From assembly GCA_947644305.1 (NCBI GenBank), contig CANRYS010000005.1:62001-126000 (forward strand): a stretch of DNA of 64,000 bases. The letters are read 5' to 3'. Position numbers and translations under genes: made by a program. The first letter of the stretch is position 1. Each line of letters starts with the position of its first letter. The stretch is from an uncultured Roseburia sp. Its GTDB lineage: Bacteria; Bacillota; Clostridia; Lachnospirales; Lachnospiraceae. Positions 26,065-34,702 of this stretch are shown here, piece after piece. The notes beneath the pieces were generated by a model that was not told the DNA's origin, did not search any database, and was given only the letters and a program-made list of their open reading frames with translations.

Positions 26065-27000
26065 ATGAAGTTTCTGGGAAAATACATGCAGATTAAGAAA
26101 CGGAATGTTGGGATTGCTTGGAAAAAGGCGAAAATGTCGAAAACATGTTATCTCTTTTTGCTCCCGTATTTTATTCTGTTTACCGTATTTTACATTTTGC
26201 CGGTAGTCATGTCGATCTTTTATAGTTTTACTTATTACAATGTACTGGAACCGGCAAAGTTTATTGGGGTTGAGAATTACATAGATCTGCTTTTGTCAGA
26301 TGATGTATTTCTGATTGCGGTAAAGAATACATTCCTTCTTGCTGCGATTACCGGACCGCTTGGATATATCATGGCATTTATCTTTGCCTGGTTCATTAAC
26401 GAGCTACCAAGATACATCCGTGCTTTTGCGGTAATGGTGTTTTACGCGCCGACGATTGCCGGTCAGGCATATTTGATCTGGTCCATCCTTTTTAGTGGGG
26501 ATGCCTATGGTTATGTAAATGCCTTTTTGACTAAGTTTGGAATTATCAACGAGCCAATCTTATGGCTGACTGATACCAAGTATATGATGAACGTGGTTAT
26601 TATCGTCGTTCTCTGGATGAGTCTCGGTACTGGATTCCTTTCCTTTGTGGCAGGTCTCCAGGGAATTGATGCTTCGCAGTTTGAAGCAGGGTATGTGGAT
26701 GGCGTGAGAAACCGCTGGCAGGAATTGTGGTATATTACTCTTCCTAATATGAAACCGATGCTTTTGTTCGGTGCCGTTATGGCAATCACACAGTCTTTTG
26801 GTGTGGCGGACGTAACCATGGCCCTCTGCGGATATCCAAGTACGGATTATGCTGCGCGGACCGTTGTTACCCATCTGATCGACTATGGTACGACACGATT
26901 CGAGATGGGGTATGCGTCAGCTATCGCTACCATATTATTTGTGGTAATGATTGTGTGTAATAAAGCTATTCAGGCATTGCTCAATAAGGTTGGAACTTGA
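26065..27000 (+). CDS. Sugar ABC transporter permease (MalF/UgpA type)
   Basis: A 311-residue inner-membrane permease with about six hydrophobic segments. The cytoplasmic EAA loop is EAGYVDGVRNRWQELWYITLPN-like (residues ~210-230), where the ATPase docks. It forms the importer with the next gene; the solute-binding protein is encoded 16 bases upstream. No ATPase gene is present, so a shared MsmK/UgpC-like ATPase must be encoded elsewhere (inference). Confidence 0.93.
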   Translation: MKFLGKYMQIKKRNVGIAWKKAKMSKTCYLFLLPYFILFTVFYILPVVMSIFYSFTYYNVLEPAKFIGVENYIDLLLSDDVFLIAVKNTFLLAAITGPLGYIMAFIFAWFINELPRYIRAFAVMVFYAPTIAGQAYLIWSILFSGDAYGYVNAFLTKFGIINEPILWLTDTKYMMNVVIIVVLWMSLGTGFLSFVAGLQGIDASQFEAGYVDGVRNRWQELWYITLPNMKPMLLFGAVMAITQSFGVADVTMALCGYPSTDYAARTVVTHLIDYGTTRFEMGYASAIATILFVVMIVCNKAIQALLNKVGT

Positions 27001-27017
27001 TAGGAGGTATTACAGAG

Positions 27018-27881
27018 ATGAAATTAATCAAACTCAAAAAGAGAAAGCCAAACCGTTCCCGTGGCGGAGATATGGGTATTTACATAATGTTGATCCTGTT
27101 TGGTATATTCTTTGTTGTTCCTCTTGTATATACCGTAAGTAATGCCTTTAAGCCACTGGATGAGATTTATCTCTATCCACCACGGTTTTTTGTGAAAAAT
27201 CCGACCTTTAATAACTTCCAGGATCTTCTGGTAGTTATGTCCAACTCTTATGTACCGTTTACCCGTTATGTATTTAATACGGTGTTGACGACACTGGTCG
27301 GTACAGTGGGACATCTGATCATTGGATCTATGGCAGCCTATGTGCTTGCAAAATATGATTTTCCCGGCGGAAAACAGTTTTTCAATGTTTGTGTGACTGC
27401 CCTGATGTTCAATGCCTATGTACTTCAGATCCCTACCTACCTGATTATGACGAAGCTGGGCTGGGTAGATACCTATCTGGCGCTGATTGTACCGGCGTTT
27501 GCGCTTCCTATGGGACTTTTCCTGATGAAGCAGTTTATGGAGCAGATCCCTGATGCGTTGATTGAAGCGGCGAAGATTGATGGCGCGAAGGAAGGACGTA
27601 TTTTCCTTCAGATCGTTATGCCCAATGTAAAACCTGCCTGGCTGACCGTTACAATCTTTTCCGTACAGAACCTGTGGAATCTGAAGGGACAGATTTATAT
27701 TTACTCAGAGGAATATAAGATGCTGCCATATGCCTTACAGCAGATCATGTCTGCCGGAGTGGCGCGTGCCGGAGTTGGCGGTGCGGCGACGATGGTTGTT
27801 ATGATGGTTCCAATCATCATATTCGTTATGGCGCAGAGTAACATTCTTGAGACAATGGCTAGTTCTGGTATTAAAGACTGA
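27018..27881 (+). CDS. Sugar ABC transporter permease (MalG/UgpE type)
   Basis: A 287-residue permease, the partner of the preceding gene. Six hydrophobic segments are visible, with the first at residues ~20-40 (IYIMLILFGIFFVVPLVYTV) and the EAA loop IEAAKIDGAKEGRIFLQIV near residue 185. A TTG at 26997 overlaps the upstream stop, but ATG 27018 with GGAGG at 27003-27007 (ten-base spacer) is preferred. It lies 17 bases before the NHL gene, in one operon. Confidence 0.93.
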   Translation: MKLIKLKKRKPNRSRGGDMGIYIMLILFGIFFVVPLVYTVSNAFKPLDEIYLYPPRFFVKNPTFNNFQDLLVVMSNSYVPFTRYVFNTVLTTLVGTVGHLIIGSMAAYVLAKYDFPGGKQFFNVCVTALMFNAYVLQIPTYLIMTKLGWVDTYLALIVPAFALPMGLFLMKQFMEQIPDALIEAAKIDGAKEGRIFLQIVMPNVKPAWLTVTIFSVQNLWNLKGQIYIYSEEYKMLPYALQQIMSAGVARAGVGGAATMVVMMVPIIIFVMAQSNILETMASSGIKD

Positions 27882-27897
27882 TGAAGGAGGATGAAAA

Positions 27898-29388
27898 ATG
27901 AAAGTATGTAAAAGATTTGCTTCGGTATTTGCACTGTTGCTTGTCGCATCCGTCCTTTTTAACACAGTAGAGGCTGGAGCTACAAGTTCAGACGGCAATC
28001 ATTATACCTATATATATGACTGCTGGGGATACGACAGGGAATCACCGGATGCATATTCTGTGACACGTACCATTACCGGTTCTGATTTTCCATGTGGTAA
28101 CTTCGTGGAGCCCCAGGGAATGTTTGTAAAAGGAAATGAGTTGTACGTGGCTGATACAGGAAACAGCAGAATTGTAAAACTGGTATTTGAAAACGATGTT
28201 TTTACGTTTGTTAGTGAAATAAAAGAATTTAAGAATAATGGTGCCACAGAAGCTTTGAGTAAGCCGCAGGATATATTTGTGGATAAAGAGGGCAATATGT
28301 ATATTGCGGACACCGGCAATTGTCGGATCGTTCATCTTGATGCTTCGGGGAATCTGGTGAAAATCATAACCAAACCTAAAGATGAGACGGTGGATCAGAA
28401 GAATGATTTTCTTCCCCAGAAATTGGTGGTTGACAGTTCTAACCGTATCTTTACACAGGTTCAGAATGTAAACAAAGGATTTATGGAGTTTGCCAATGAT
28501 GGTTCCTTTACCGGTTTTGTCGGAGCCAGCAAAGTTACCTATAACTTTTTACAGTATCTATGGAAGATGGTGGCATCTCAGGAACAGAGAGCGCGTATGG
28601 ATCTTTTTGTTCCCACAGAGTACAGTAATCTCTGTCTGGACTCAGAAGGATTTATCTATGCGACGATTGCCCAGATCGGTGATGAGGTTATGCCTCAGGA
28701 GGCGCAGCCCATCCGTAAATTGAACGCAAAAGGTACAGATATTCTTGTCCGGAATGGATACGAAGAACCATATGGTGATTATTGGTGGACAGGAAGCGGA
28801 GAGATGGGTGGACCTTCTAAATTTGTGGATATTACCTGTCTGGATAACGATGTGTATTATGCCCTTGATAATACAAGGGGTCGTATATTCGCCTATGATT
28901 TTCAGGGAAATATGCTCTATGCTTTCGGAGGTCATGGATACAAAGCAGGATATTTCATGAATCCATGTGCGCTGGAAGATATGGGAGACACCCTTTTGGT
29001 TATGGATCAGAATCTAGGATCCATCACGCAGTTTACCCTGACTGAGTATGGTAAGTACATCAACGAAGGACTGAGTGAATACAAACAGGGGCATTATGAT
29101 GAATCGGCTGCGATCTGGCAAAAAGTATTAAAACAAAATGGTAATTATGATCAGGCTTATATCGGTATCGGTCGTGCTTACTTAAGGCAGGAAAAATATA
29201 CCGAAGCGATGAAGTACTTTAAGCTGAAGCTTGACTTTACCAATTATTCCAAGGCGTATAAGCTGTATCGTAAAGAATGGTTTGAGGACAATATTAAGAT
29301 TATTATTGCCGTTCTGGTACTTATTATCGTCTTTGGTTATGCATACGGATTTATTAAAAAGGCCAGAAAGGAGGTAGAGAAAGGATGA
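27898..29388 (+). CDS. Membrane-anchored NHL-repeat beta-propeller with TPR domain
   Basis: A 496-residue protein with a signal peptide (residues ~1-28, FALLLVASVLFNTVEAGA). Residues ~50-380 are an NHL-type propeller with repeats such as PQGMFVKGNELYVADTGNSR and PQDIFVDKEGNMYIADTGNCR. Residues ~385-455 are two to three TPR-like helical hairpins (EYKQGHYDESAAIWQKVL, AYLRQEKYTEAMKYFKL). A C-terminal membrane helix (~463-485) ends in a basic tail. The propeller and TPR should face the outside, tethered at the C terminus. Its role in transport is undefined; ligand sensing or scaffolding is inference. It overlaps the Yip1 gene by four bases. Confidence 0.85.
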   Translation: MKVCKRFASVFALLLVASVLFNTVEAGATSSDGNHYTYIYDCWGYDRESPDAYSVTRTITGSDFPCGNFVEPQGMFVKGNELYVADTGNSRIVKLVFENDVFTFVSEIKEFKNNGATEALSKPQDIFVDKEGNMYIADTGNCRIVHLDASGNLVKIITKPKDETVDQKNDFLPQKLVVDSSNRIFTQVQNVNKGFMEFANDGSFTGFVGASKVTYNFLQYLWKMVASQEQRARMDLFVPTEYSNLCLDSEGFIYATIAQIGDEVMPQEAQPIRKLNAKGTDILVRNGYEEPYGDYWWTGSGEMGGPSKFVDITCLDNDVYYALDNTRGRIFAYDFQGNMLYAFGGHGYKAGYFMNPCALEDMGDTLLVMDQNLGSITQFTLTEYGKYINEGLSEYKQGHYDESAAIWQKVLKQNGNYDQAYIGIGRAYLRQEKYTEAMKYFKLKLDFTNYSKAYKLYRKEWFEDNIKIIIAVLVLIIVFGYAYGFIKKARKEVEKG

Positions 29389-30050
29389 GTATGAAAGAAC
29401 GGATTCTCAATAAAGAGAACTGGATCTCCTATGGACACTCATTGCGTTATGCTCTGCACTGTATTGTTCGTCCTTTCGATGGTTTTTGGGATCTTACTCA
29501 TGAAAAGAGAGGATCTATGGCGGCGGCAAATACCATTGTGGTGGTGCTTCTGCTGACGAACATGCTGAGACTGGGATTTACAAGTTTCTTGTTTTACCCA
29601 GTGAACTGGAGGACTGTGAATCTTCTTATGGAGATCATGTCATTTTTGCTTCCTTTTGTGGTATATATTGTGGCAAACTGGTGCCTTACCACTTTGTTTG
29701 ATGGAAAAGGTACATTGAGAGATATTTATATGGGAACGGCATATGCCATGACACCGTATGTATTGATTCAGCTTCCTTTGATTGTGATGAGTAATGTGGT
29801 AACGGAAGAAGAAGGTGCATTTTATCAATACTTTGGTATTTTTTCAATCGTATGGTGTGGCCTTTTGATCGTGGCTTCTGTTATGATGATTCATGATTTT
29901 CTTCTGGGAAAAGCTCTCGGTTTGCTGATCTTTTCCGCAGTAGGTATGCTGGTTATTATATTCCTGTTAGTATTATTCTTCAGTTTGATCAGTGATGGTT
30001 TCTCTTACTTCTATTCTTTGTATAAAGAAATCATTTACCGGTTCTATTAA
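29385..30050 (+). CDS. Yip1-domain integral membrane protein
   Basis: A 221-residue polytopic protein with a short soluble N terminus and about five hydrophobic segments (e.g. VVVLLLTNMLRLGFTSFLFY, LLPFVVYIVANWCLTTLF, LIFSAVGMLVIIFLLVLFF). The pattern WDLTHEKRGSMAAAN, then a central YMGTAYAMTPYVLIQLP motif, is typical of Yip1/YIPF-like bacterial proteins. The start ATG overlaps the stop of the NHL gene (ATGA), indicating coupled synthesis. Function in bacteria is unknown; its fixed place inside a sugar-uptake operon suggests a membrane-complex partner. Confidence 0.82.
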   Translation: MSMKERILNKENWISYGHSLRYALHCIVRPFDGFWDLTHEKRGSMAAANTIVVVLLLTNMLRLGFTSFLFYPVNWRTVNLLMEIMSFLLPFVVYIVANWCLTTLFDGKGTLRDIYMGTAYAMTPYVLIQLPLIVMSNVVTEEEGAFYQYFGIFSIVWCGLLIVASVMMIHDFLLGKALGLLIFSAVGMLVIIFLLVLFFSLISDGFSYFYSLYKEIIYRFY

Positions 30051-30063
30051 TGGAAGGAGGGCA

Positions 30064-32649
30064 ATGTTCAGAATGAAAAAGAAATTTTATTTACTCTTAG
30101 TTGCTGCGTTATCTTCCATGTTTGCACTGGCTGGTTGTGGAACATCTGGAGAGGGTTATAAGGAGCTGACTGCTTACACAAACGAAGACAGTCAGACGGA
30201 GACCATCAGTAACAATGCACTGGAGCTGACTGTTGATAAGGAGACAACGACATTTGAATTGAAAGACAAAGTACATAATAAGGTCTTTACTTCGAATCCT
30301 TCTGAAGAGGAAGTGGAGAAATATGCGAATGCAAAAGGGCAGCTCAAAGATGTATTGAAGTCAACAATGGTGCTTACTTATTCTAACAGCACAGATACGC
30401 AGAAGGTAATAAATAACTTTAATGCCTCGATTGAAGATGGCAATTATAAGATCGAGAAAGTAAGTGATACACAGATTGATGTACACTATACCATTGGAGA
30501 TCTGGAAAAATTATTTATCTGTCCGTTGGTAATCAAAGAGTCCAAGATGAATGAATATCTGGAAAAGATGTCCGAGACAGAACAAAAATCTGTAAAGCGT
30601 AATTATGTATATTATAATTACGATGAGCTGGATGAAGCAGAAGATGACACAGAGCTTCAGATCGCGTTAGAAAAGTTTCCAGATTTAAAAGATGAATCCG
30701 TGTATTATCTGTCGGAGAAGATAACGGATTCCAAGGCAAAATCCATGGAACAGATCTTTACCAAAGCAGGATATACCGAAGAGGAACGGAATAAAGATAG
30801 TGAGCCTTATAAGGTTTCGAGAAATAGTGGAAAGCCTATTTTCGATATTACGATCCAGTATATTTTGGATGAGGGGGATCTGGTAGTCAAGGTTCCTATG
30901 GAAAAGATTGAATACAATCAGACCTATCCGATCGTTGAACTTTCTGTTCTTCCTTATATGGGAGCAGGACATTCGGATGAAAAAGGTTATGTTCTTGTAC
31001 CGGACGGCATGGGAGGAATCATTAATTTCAATAATGGTAAAACCGGCCAGCAGAAATATCTGAGTGAAGTGTACGGATGGGATTATGGTATCAGCCGTAA
31101 AATGGTGGTAGATGAGTCCAAAGCTTCCTTTCCGCTGTTTGCAGTTTCTAATGAGACAGAAAAGAGTGCCTTTATCTGTGTTGGAGAAGAAGGAAGTTCT
31201 TATTCCAGCATAGAGTCAGATATTGCCGGAAAAGAAAACGGATATAACTATGGACGCTTTGTATATAAGATGATCCACGGTGAAGATATGGATATTTCTA
31301 AAAAATCAGATACCACGGTTCGTTCTTTTGAGGCGGGGCTGCCAAAAGAAAATCTGACACAGCGCTACATCTTTTCGGACGCTACAGACTATGTGAGTCT
31401 GGCAAAAGGGTATCGTGAATACTTGATGGGGCGTTATCCCGAGCTGGTGAAGAAAGAAAATACAACGGTGCCAATGGCAATAGAATTGATCGGTGCAGTA
31501 GATAATGTGGAGCATATTCTGGGATATCCAGTGACTCGTTCCCAGGCGCTTACAACATACTCTGAGGCAGAAGAAATCTTAAAACAGCTCAAGGGTGCCG
31601 GTGTAGAGGATCTGAGTGCGAAATACACGGGATGGTTTAATACAGGAGTGAAGCAGAAATCTGCTGCAAAGGTAAGCCTGGTGGGAAGACTTGGAGGCAA
31701 ATCAGATATCAAGAGTCTTGCAACCTATGCTTCTAGTACAGCGGGACTTGATTTGTTCCTGAATGCCAAATTCATGTATGTCATGAAAGACAAGATGTTT
31801 GATGGATTTAGCGTAAACAGGGATGCGGCGAAGTTTGTGAGCCGTGAGATCTGTGAGCTGTATACACTGGATCCGATCGTGTATCAGACCAACGAAGAGT
31901 TTACTTTATGTGAAATGTATTATCTCGTGAAACCGTCCTACACCATCGAGAATATAGACAATTATCTGTCAGAGATATCAGATCTTGGTGTAAATAATAT
32001 TGGATTTGAGGATGTGGGAAATACTCTTGCCGGAGACTATAACCCGAAAGCAAGAGTTTCCAGAGAAGCTTCTATGAATATGCAGATTGATAAGATGAAA
32101 GCCCTGAAAGAGAGCGGAAGTCTTGTGATGACCACTTCTGGTAATCAATATGCTGTGCCATACTCCGATTATGTGACAGATATGGATATTGACGCCAGGG
32201 CAGTAAACATCATAGATGAGAGCGTTCCATTTTATCAGATTGCTCTTCACGGACTGGTAAATTATTCAGGAAGTGCCATAAATCTCTCCGAAGACCAGAC
32301 GGATATGATTTTGAAGTCGGCTGAGACTGGAGCAGGATTGTACTATACCTTTATGAATGCGCCGACCAGTGTACTTCAGAATGGTGAGAACACACAGTAT
32401 TATGCATGTAATTTTATGGACTGGAAAGATTCAGCCATCGAACTTTATAATAAGTTTAATTCCAATCTTGGTGATATCTACAGCCAGTATATTGTGGGAC
32501 ACGAAAAGCTCGCCAATGGAGTTTACAAGACAACCTACGAAAGTGGAAAAGAAGTTGTCGTAAATTATAATTATGCAGATTATGATTATAACGGAAAGAC
32601 GATTCCGCAGAGAGACTTTGTAACCTTTAAGACAGGAGGTGGAGAATAA
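30064..32649 (+). CDS. DUF5696-type surface lipoprotein
   Basis: An 861-residue lipoprotein: signal segment LLLVAALSSMFALAGC with lipobox LAGC (Cys25 from this start). A mixed N-terminal beta domain runs to about residue 320. Next is a region with LPYMGAGHSDEKGYVLVPDG, then a barrel-like C-terminal half (IGAVDNVEHILGYPVTRSQ, YTGWFNTGVKQKS, IGFEDVGNTLAGDYNP) reminiscent of glycosidase-like folds. I assign it to the DUF5696 type from memory of this gene context. ATG 30073 is an alternative start; AGGAGG at 30055-30060 is three bases before 30064 and twelve before 30073. Catalytic function is unproven. Confidence 0.72.
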   Translation: MFRMKKKFYLLLVAALSSMFALAGCGTSGEGYKELTAYTNEDSQTETISNNALELTVDKETTTFELKDKVHNKVFTSNPSEEEVEKYANAKGQLKDVLKSTMVLTYSNSTDTQKVINNFNASIEDGNYKIEKVSDTQIDVHYTIGDLEKLFICPLVIKESKMNEYLEKMSETEQKSVKRNYVYYNYDELDEAEDDTELQIALEKFPDLKDESVYYLSEKITDSKAKSMEQIFTKAGYTEEERNKDSEPYKVSRNSGKPIFDITIQYILDEGDLVVKVPMEKIEYNQTYPIVELSVLPYMGAGHSDEKGYVLVPDGMGGIINFNNGKTGQQKYLSEVYGWDYGISRKMVVDESKASFPLFAVSNETEKSAFICVGEEGSSYSSIESDIAGKENGYNYGRFVYKMIHGEDMDISKKSDTTVRSFEAGLPKENLTQRYIFSDATDYVSLAKGYREYLMGRYPELVKKENTTVPMAIELIGAVDNVEHILGYPVTRSQALTTYSEAEEILKQLKGAGVEDLSAKYTGWFNTGVKQKSAAKVSLVGRLGGKSDIKSLATYASSTAGLDLFLNAKFMYVMKDKMFDGFSVNRDAAKFVSREICELYTLDPIVYQTNEEFTLCEMYYLVKPSYTIENIDNYLSEISDLGVNNIGFEDVGNTLAGDYNPKARVSREASMNMQIDKMKALKESGSLVMTTSGNQYAVPYSDYVTDMDIDARAVNIIDESVPFYQIALHGLVNYSGSAINLSEDQTDMILKSAETGAGLYYTFMNAPTSVLQNGENTQYYACNFMDWKDSAIELYNKFNSNLGDIYSQYIVGHEKLANGVYKTTYESGKEVVVNYNYADYDYNGKTIPQRDFVTFKTGGGE

Positions 32650-33564
32650 ATGAAAAAGCAAAAAAAGAAAAGGACACTTGCACAAAAGAATGCCATTGCA
32701 GGATACTTGTTTATTCTTCCCTTTATCTTAGGTTTCATCCTGTTTATGGTTGTTCCTCTGGGACAGTCCCTGATGATGACTTTTAATGAAGTAAAGCCGG
32801 ATCCCGATGCTGCAGGTTTTAGTATGACATGGGTAGGCATAAAAAATTATATGCATGCATTTACAGTGGATGCAGAATTTGTACCATATCTAATCAGTGA
32901 GCTTACGACGATGGTGATCAATACACCGGCTACTTTGATATTCAGTTTCTTTATCGCAATGCTGTTAAATCAGAATTTCAAAGGAAGAGGTGCCGTTCGA
33001 GCGATCTTCTTCCTGCCAGTAATTCTTTCATCTGGTGTTATCGTAGGTGTTGAGTACAACAATGCGCTATTAAGTGATATGAAGGAGATTATCTCAGAAA
33101 CCTCCACGGATACAAGCGTCACTGGTGTATTGGAAAGTATACTGGTTACCTCAGACAGTAGTCCTATGTCGAAGATGTTTGAATACGTATTTACAATTAT
33201 CAATCAGGTTTACAACATAGCGATTGCTTCTGGTATTCAGATCATCATGTTCCTTTCTGCTTTGCAGACAATCTCGCCCAGTATGTTTGAGGCGGCGAAG
33301 ATTGAGGGATGTACCGCTTGGGAAAGTTTCTGGAAGATTACGTTCCCAATGGTAAGCTCAATGATACTCGTAAACGTAGTGTATACCGTAATCGACTTCT
33401 TCTTAAAGACAGATAACACGGTTATGACGAAGATTTCCGAAGAGGTAACAAAGTTGAATTATGGAGTTAGTTCGGCGATGGCTTGGGTATATTTCCTTTG
33501 TGTAATTATCATACTTGGTATCATTTCGCTGATTATTTCTAAGAGGGTGTACTATTATGAATAA
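32650..33564 (+). CDS. Sugar ABC transporter permease (second system, MalF type)
   Basis: A 304-residue permease starting at the base after the upstream stop. Six membrane segments are visible (first: AGYLFILPFILGFILFMVVPLGQSL), with the EAA loop FEAAKIEGCTAWESFWKIT near residue 215. It overlaps the next permease gene by eight bases. The periplasmic loop around residues 140-175 (ISETSTDTSVTGVLES) is longer than usual. It belongs to the importer whose binding protein is at 34703. Confidence 0.93.
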   Translation: MKKQKKKRTLAQKNAIAGYLFILPFILGFILFMVVPLGQSLMMTFNEVKPDPDAAGFSMTWVGIKNYMHAFTVDAEFVPYLISELTTMVINTPATLIFSFFIAMLLNQNFKGRGAVRAIFFLPVILSSGVIVGVEYNNALLSDMKEIISETSTDTSVTGVLESILVTSDSSPMSKMFEYVFTIINQVYNIAIASGIQIIMFLSALQTISPSMFEAAKIEGCTAWESFWKITFPMVSSMILVNVVYTVIDFFLKTDNTVMTKISEEVTKLNYGVSSAMAWVYFLCVIIILGIISLIISKRVYYYE

Positions 33565-34555
33565 TAAGAAGAATAAATTTAAAACCTTTATCGAACGAAA
33601 CAAAAAATCCAACGGGTACCTACTGAGAAAAGTATCTTTTAATGTCTTTTATAAGATTATACGTGCGGTATTATTGTTTGGATTATGTTTTATGATTCTG
33701 CAGCCGTTGTTGAATAAAGTTTCCTTGAGTTTCATGGAAGAACAGGACTTATATGATTCAACGATCGTTGCTATACCGAGACACTTTACTCTGGATAACT
33801 ATAAAATTGCCGGATACCTTATGAAATACTGGCAGTCTCTTCTGAATACAGGCTTGATTTCATTGATGGTCAGTGTTCTTCAGATCATTTCCTGCGTATT
33901 GGTAGGATACGGGTTTGCTAGATATAAGTTTCCATTAAAAGGTTTGTGGTTTGGTGCAGTGATCCTTGTGATCCTCGTTCCGCCTTCCACGATCCAGTCA
34001 TCGCTGTATTTGAATTTTGCATACTTTGATATTTTTGGTATTTTCAGCCTGATAACGGGGAAGCCCTTGAACCTCTTAGGGACAATAACGCCATATGCGT
34101 TGATGTGTCTGGGATGTATGGGACTTAAGAGTGGTCTGTATATATATATGATCCGTCAGTTCTTCCGCGGCATACCAAAAGAGTTAGAGGAAGCAGCTTA
34201 TGTGGATGGATGTGGCAAGGTAGCAACATTTGTAAGGATCATGCTTCCGGATGCAAAGCCAATCATTACATCCTGTTTCTTGTTTGCATTTGTATGGCAG
34301 TGGACAGATTCATTCTATTCCAATCTGTTCCTGAAATCAGATTTTGCAATCCTTTCTACAAAGCTTGCTAACATAGCAGGCGCATTGGATAGTTATCTGG
34401 ATGTGCGAGGTATCGCGAAGAAAGCGACAACCGCATATTCTCAGGGAATGATCGCTACGGGAACTTTGATGGTGATCATACCGCTTATTTTCATCTATCT
34501 GTTTGCACAGAAAGGTTTCGTAGAAAGCTTGAGCCAGTCCGGCATCAAGATGTGA
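33557..34555 (+). CDS. Sugar ABC transporter permease (second system, MalG type)
   Basis: A 332-residue permease, partner of the preceding gene and overlapping it by eight bases. The basic N terminus (~25 residues) is longer than usual, followed by six hydrophobic segments and the EAA loop EEAAYVDGCGKVATFVRIMLPD-like near residue 215. The family-typical end is ESLSQSGIKM. The binding-protein gene follows after 147 bases that contain repeats and a stem-loop. Confidence 0.92.
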   Translation: MNNKKNKFKTFIERNKKSNGYLLRKVSFNVFYKIIRAVLLFGLCFMILQPLLNKVSLSFMEEQDLYDSTIVAIPRHFTLDNYKIAGYLMKYWQSLLNTGLISLMVSVLQIISCVLVGYGFARYKFPLKGLWFGAVILVILVPPSTIQSSLYLNFAYFDIFGIFSLITGKPLNLLGTITPYALMCLGCMGLKSGLYIYMIRQFFRGIPKELEEAAYVDGCGKVATFVRIMLPDAKPIITSCFLFAFVWQWTDSFYSNLFLKSDFAILSTKLANIAGALDSYLDVRGIAKKATTAYSQGMIATGTLMVIIPLIFIYLFAQKGFVESLSQSGIKM

Positions 34556-34558
34556 CAT

Positions 34559-34680
34559 GAGCGAAGCCGAAGGCGGAGCGAATGCTAAAAGCGGCATGGA
34601 GCGGAGCGAATGCTATAAAGAAGAAGTGCTAAAATAGTTTGTTACCACGCTGTCTAGTCCAGGACAGCGTGTAACGATAA
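34559..34680 (+). repeat. Direct repeats and stem-loop between permease and binding protein
   Basis: The 14-base unit CGGAGCGAATGCTA occurs at 34574-34587 and 34602-34615, with a shorter GAGCGAA at about 34559. Next is a stem-loop: GTTACCACGCTGTC with GACAGCGTGTAAC (about 34640-34675, one bulge, eight-base loop). No T run follows, so mRNA processing or stabilisation is more likely than termination. Confidence 0.65.
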
Positions 34681-34702
34681 AAATTATAAGGAGGTAAAAA
34701 AA

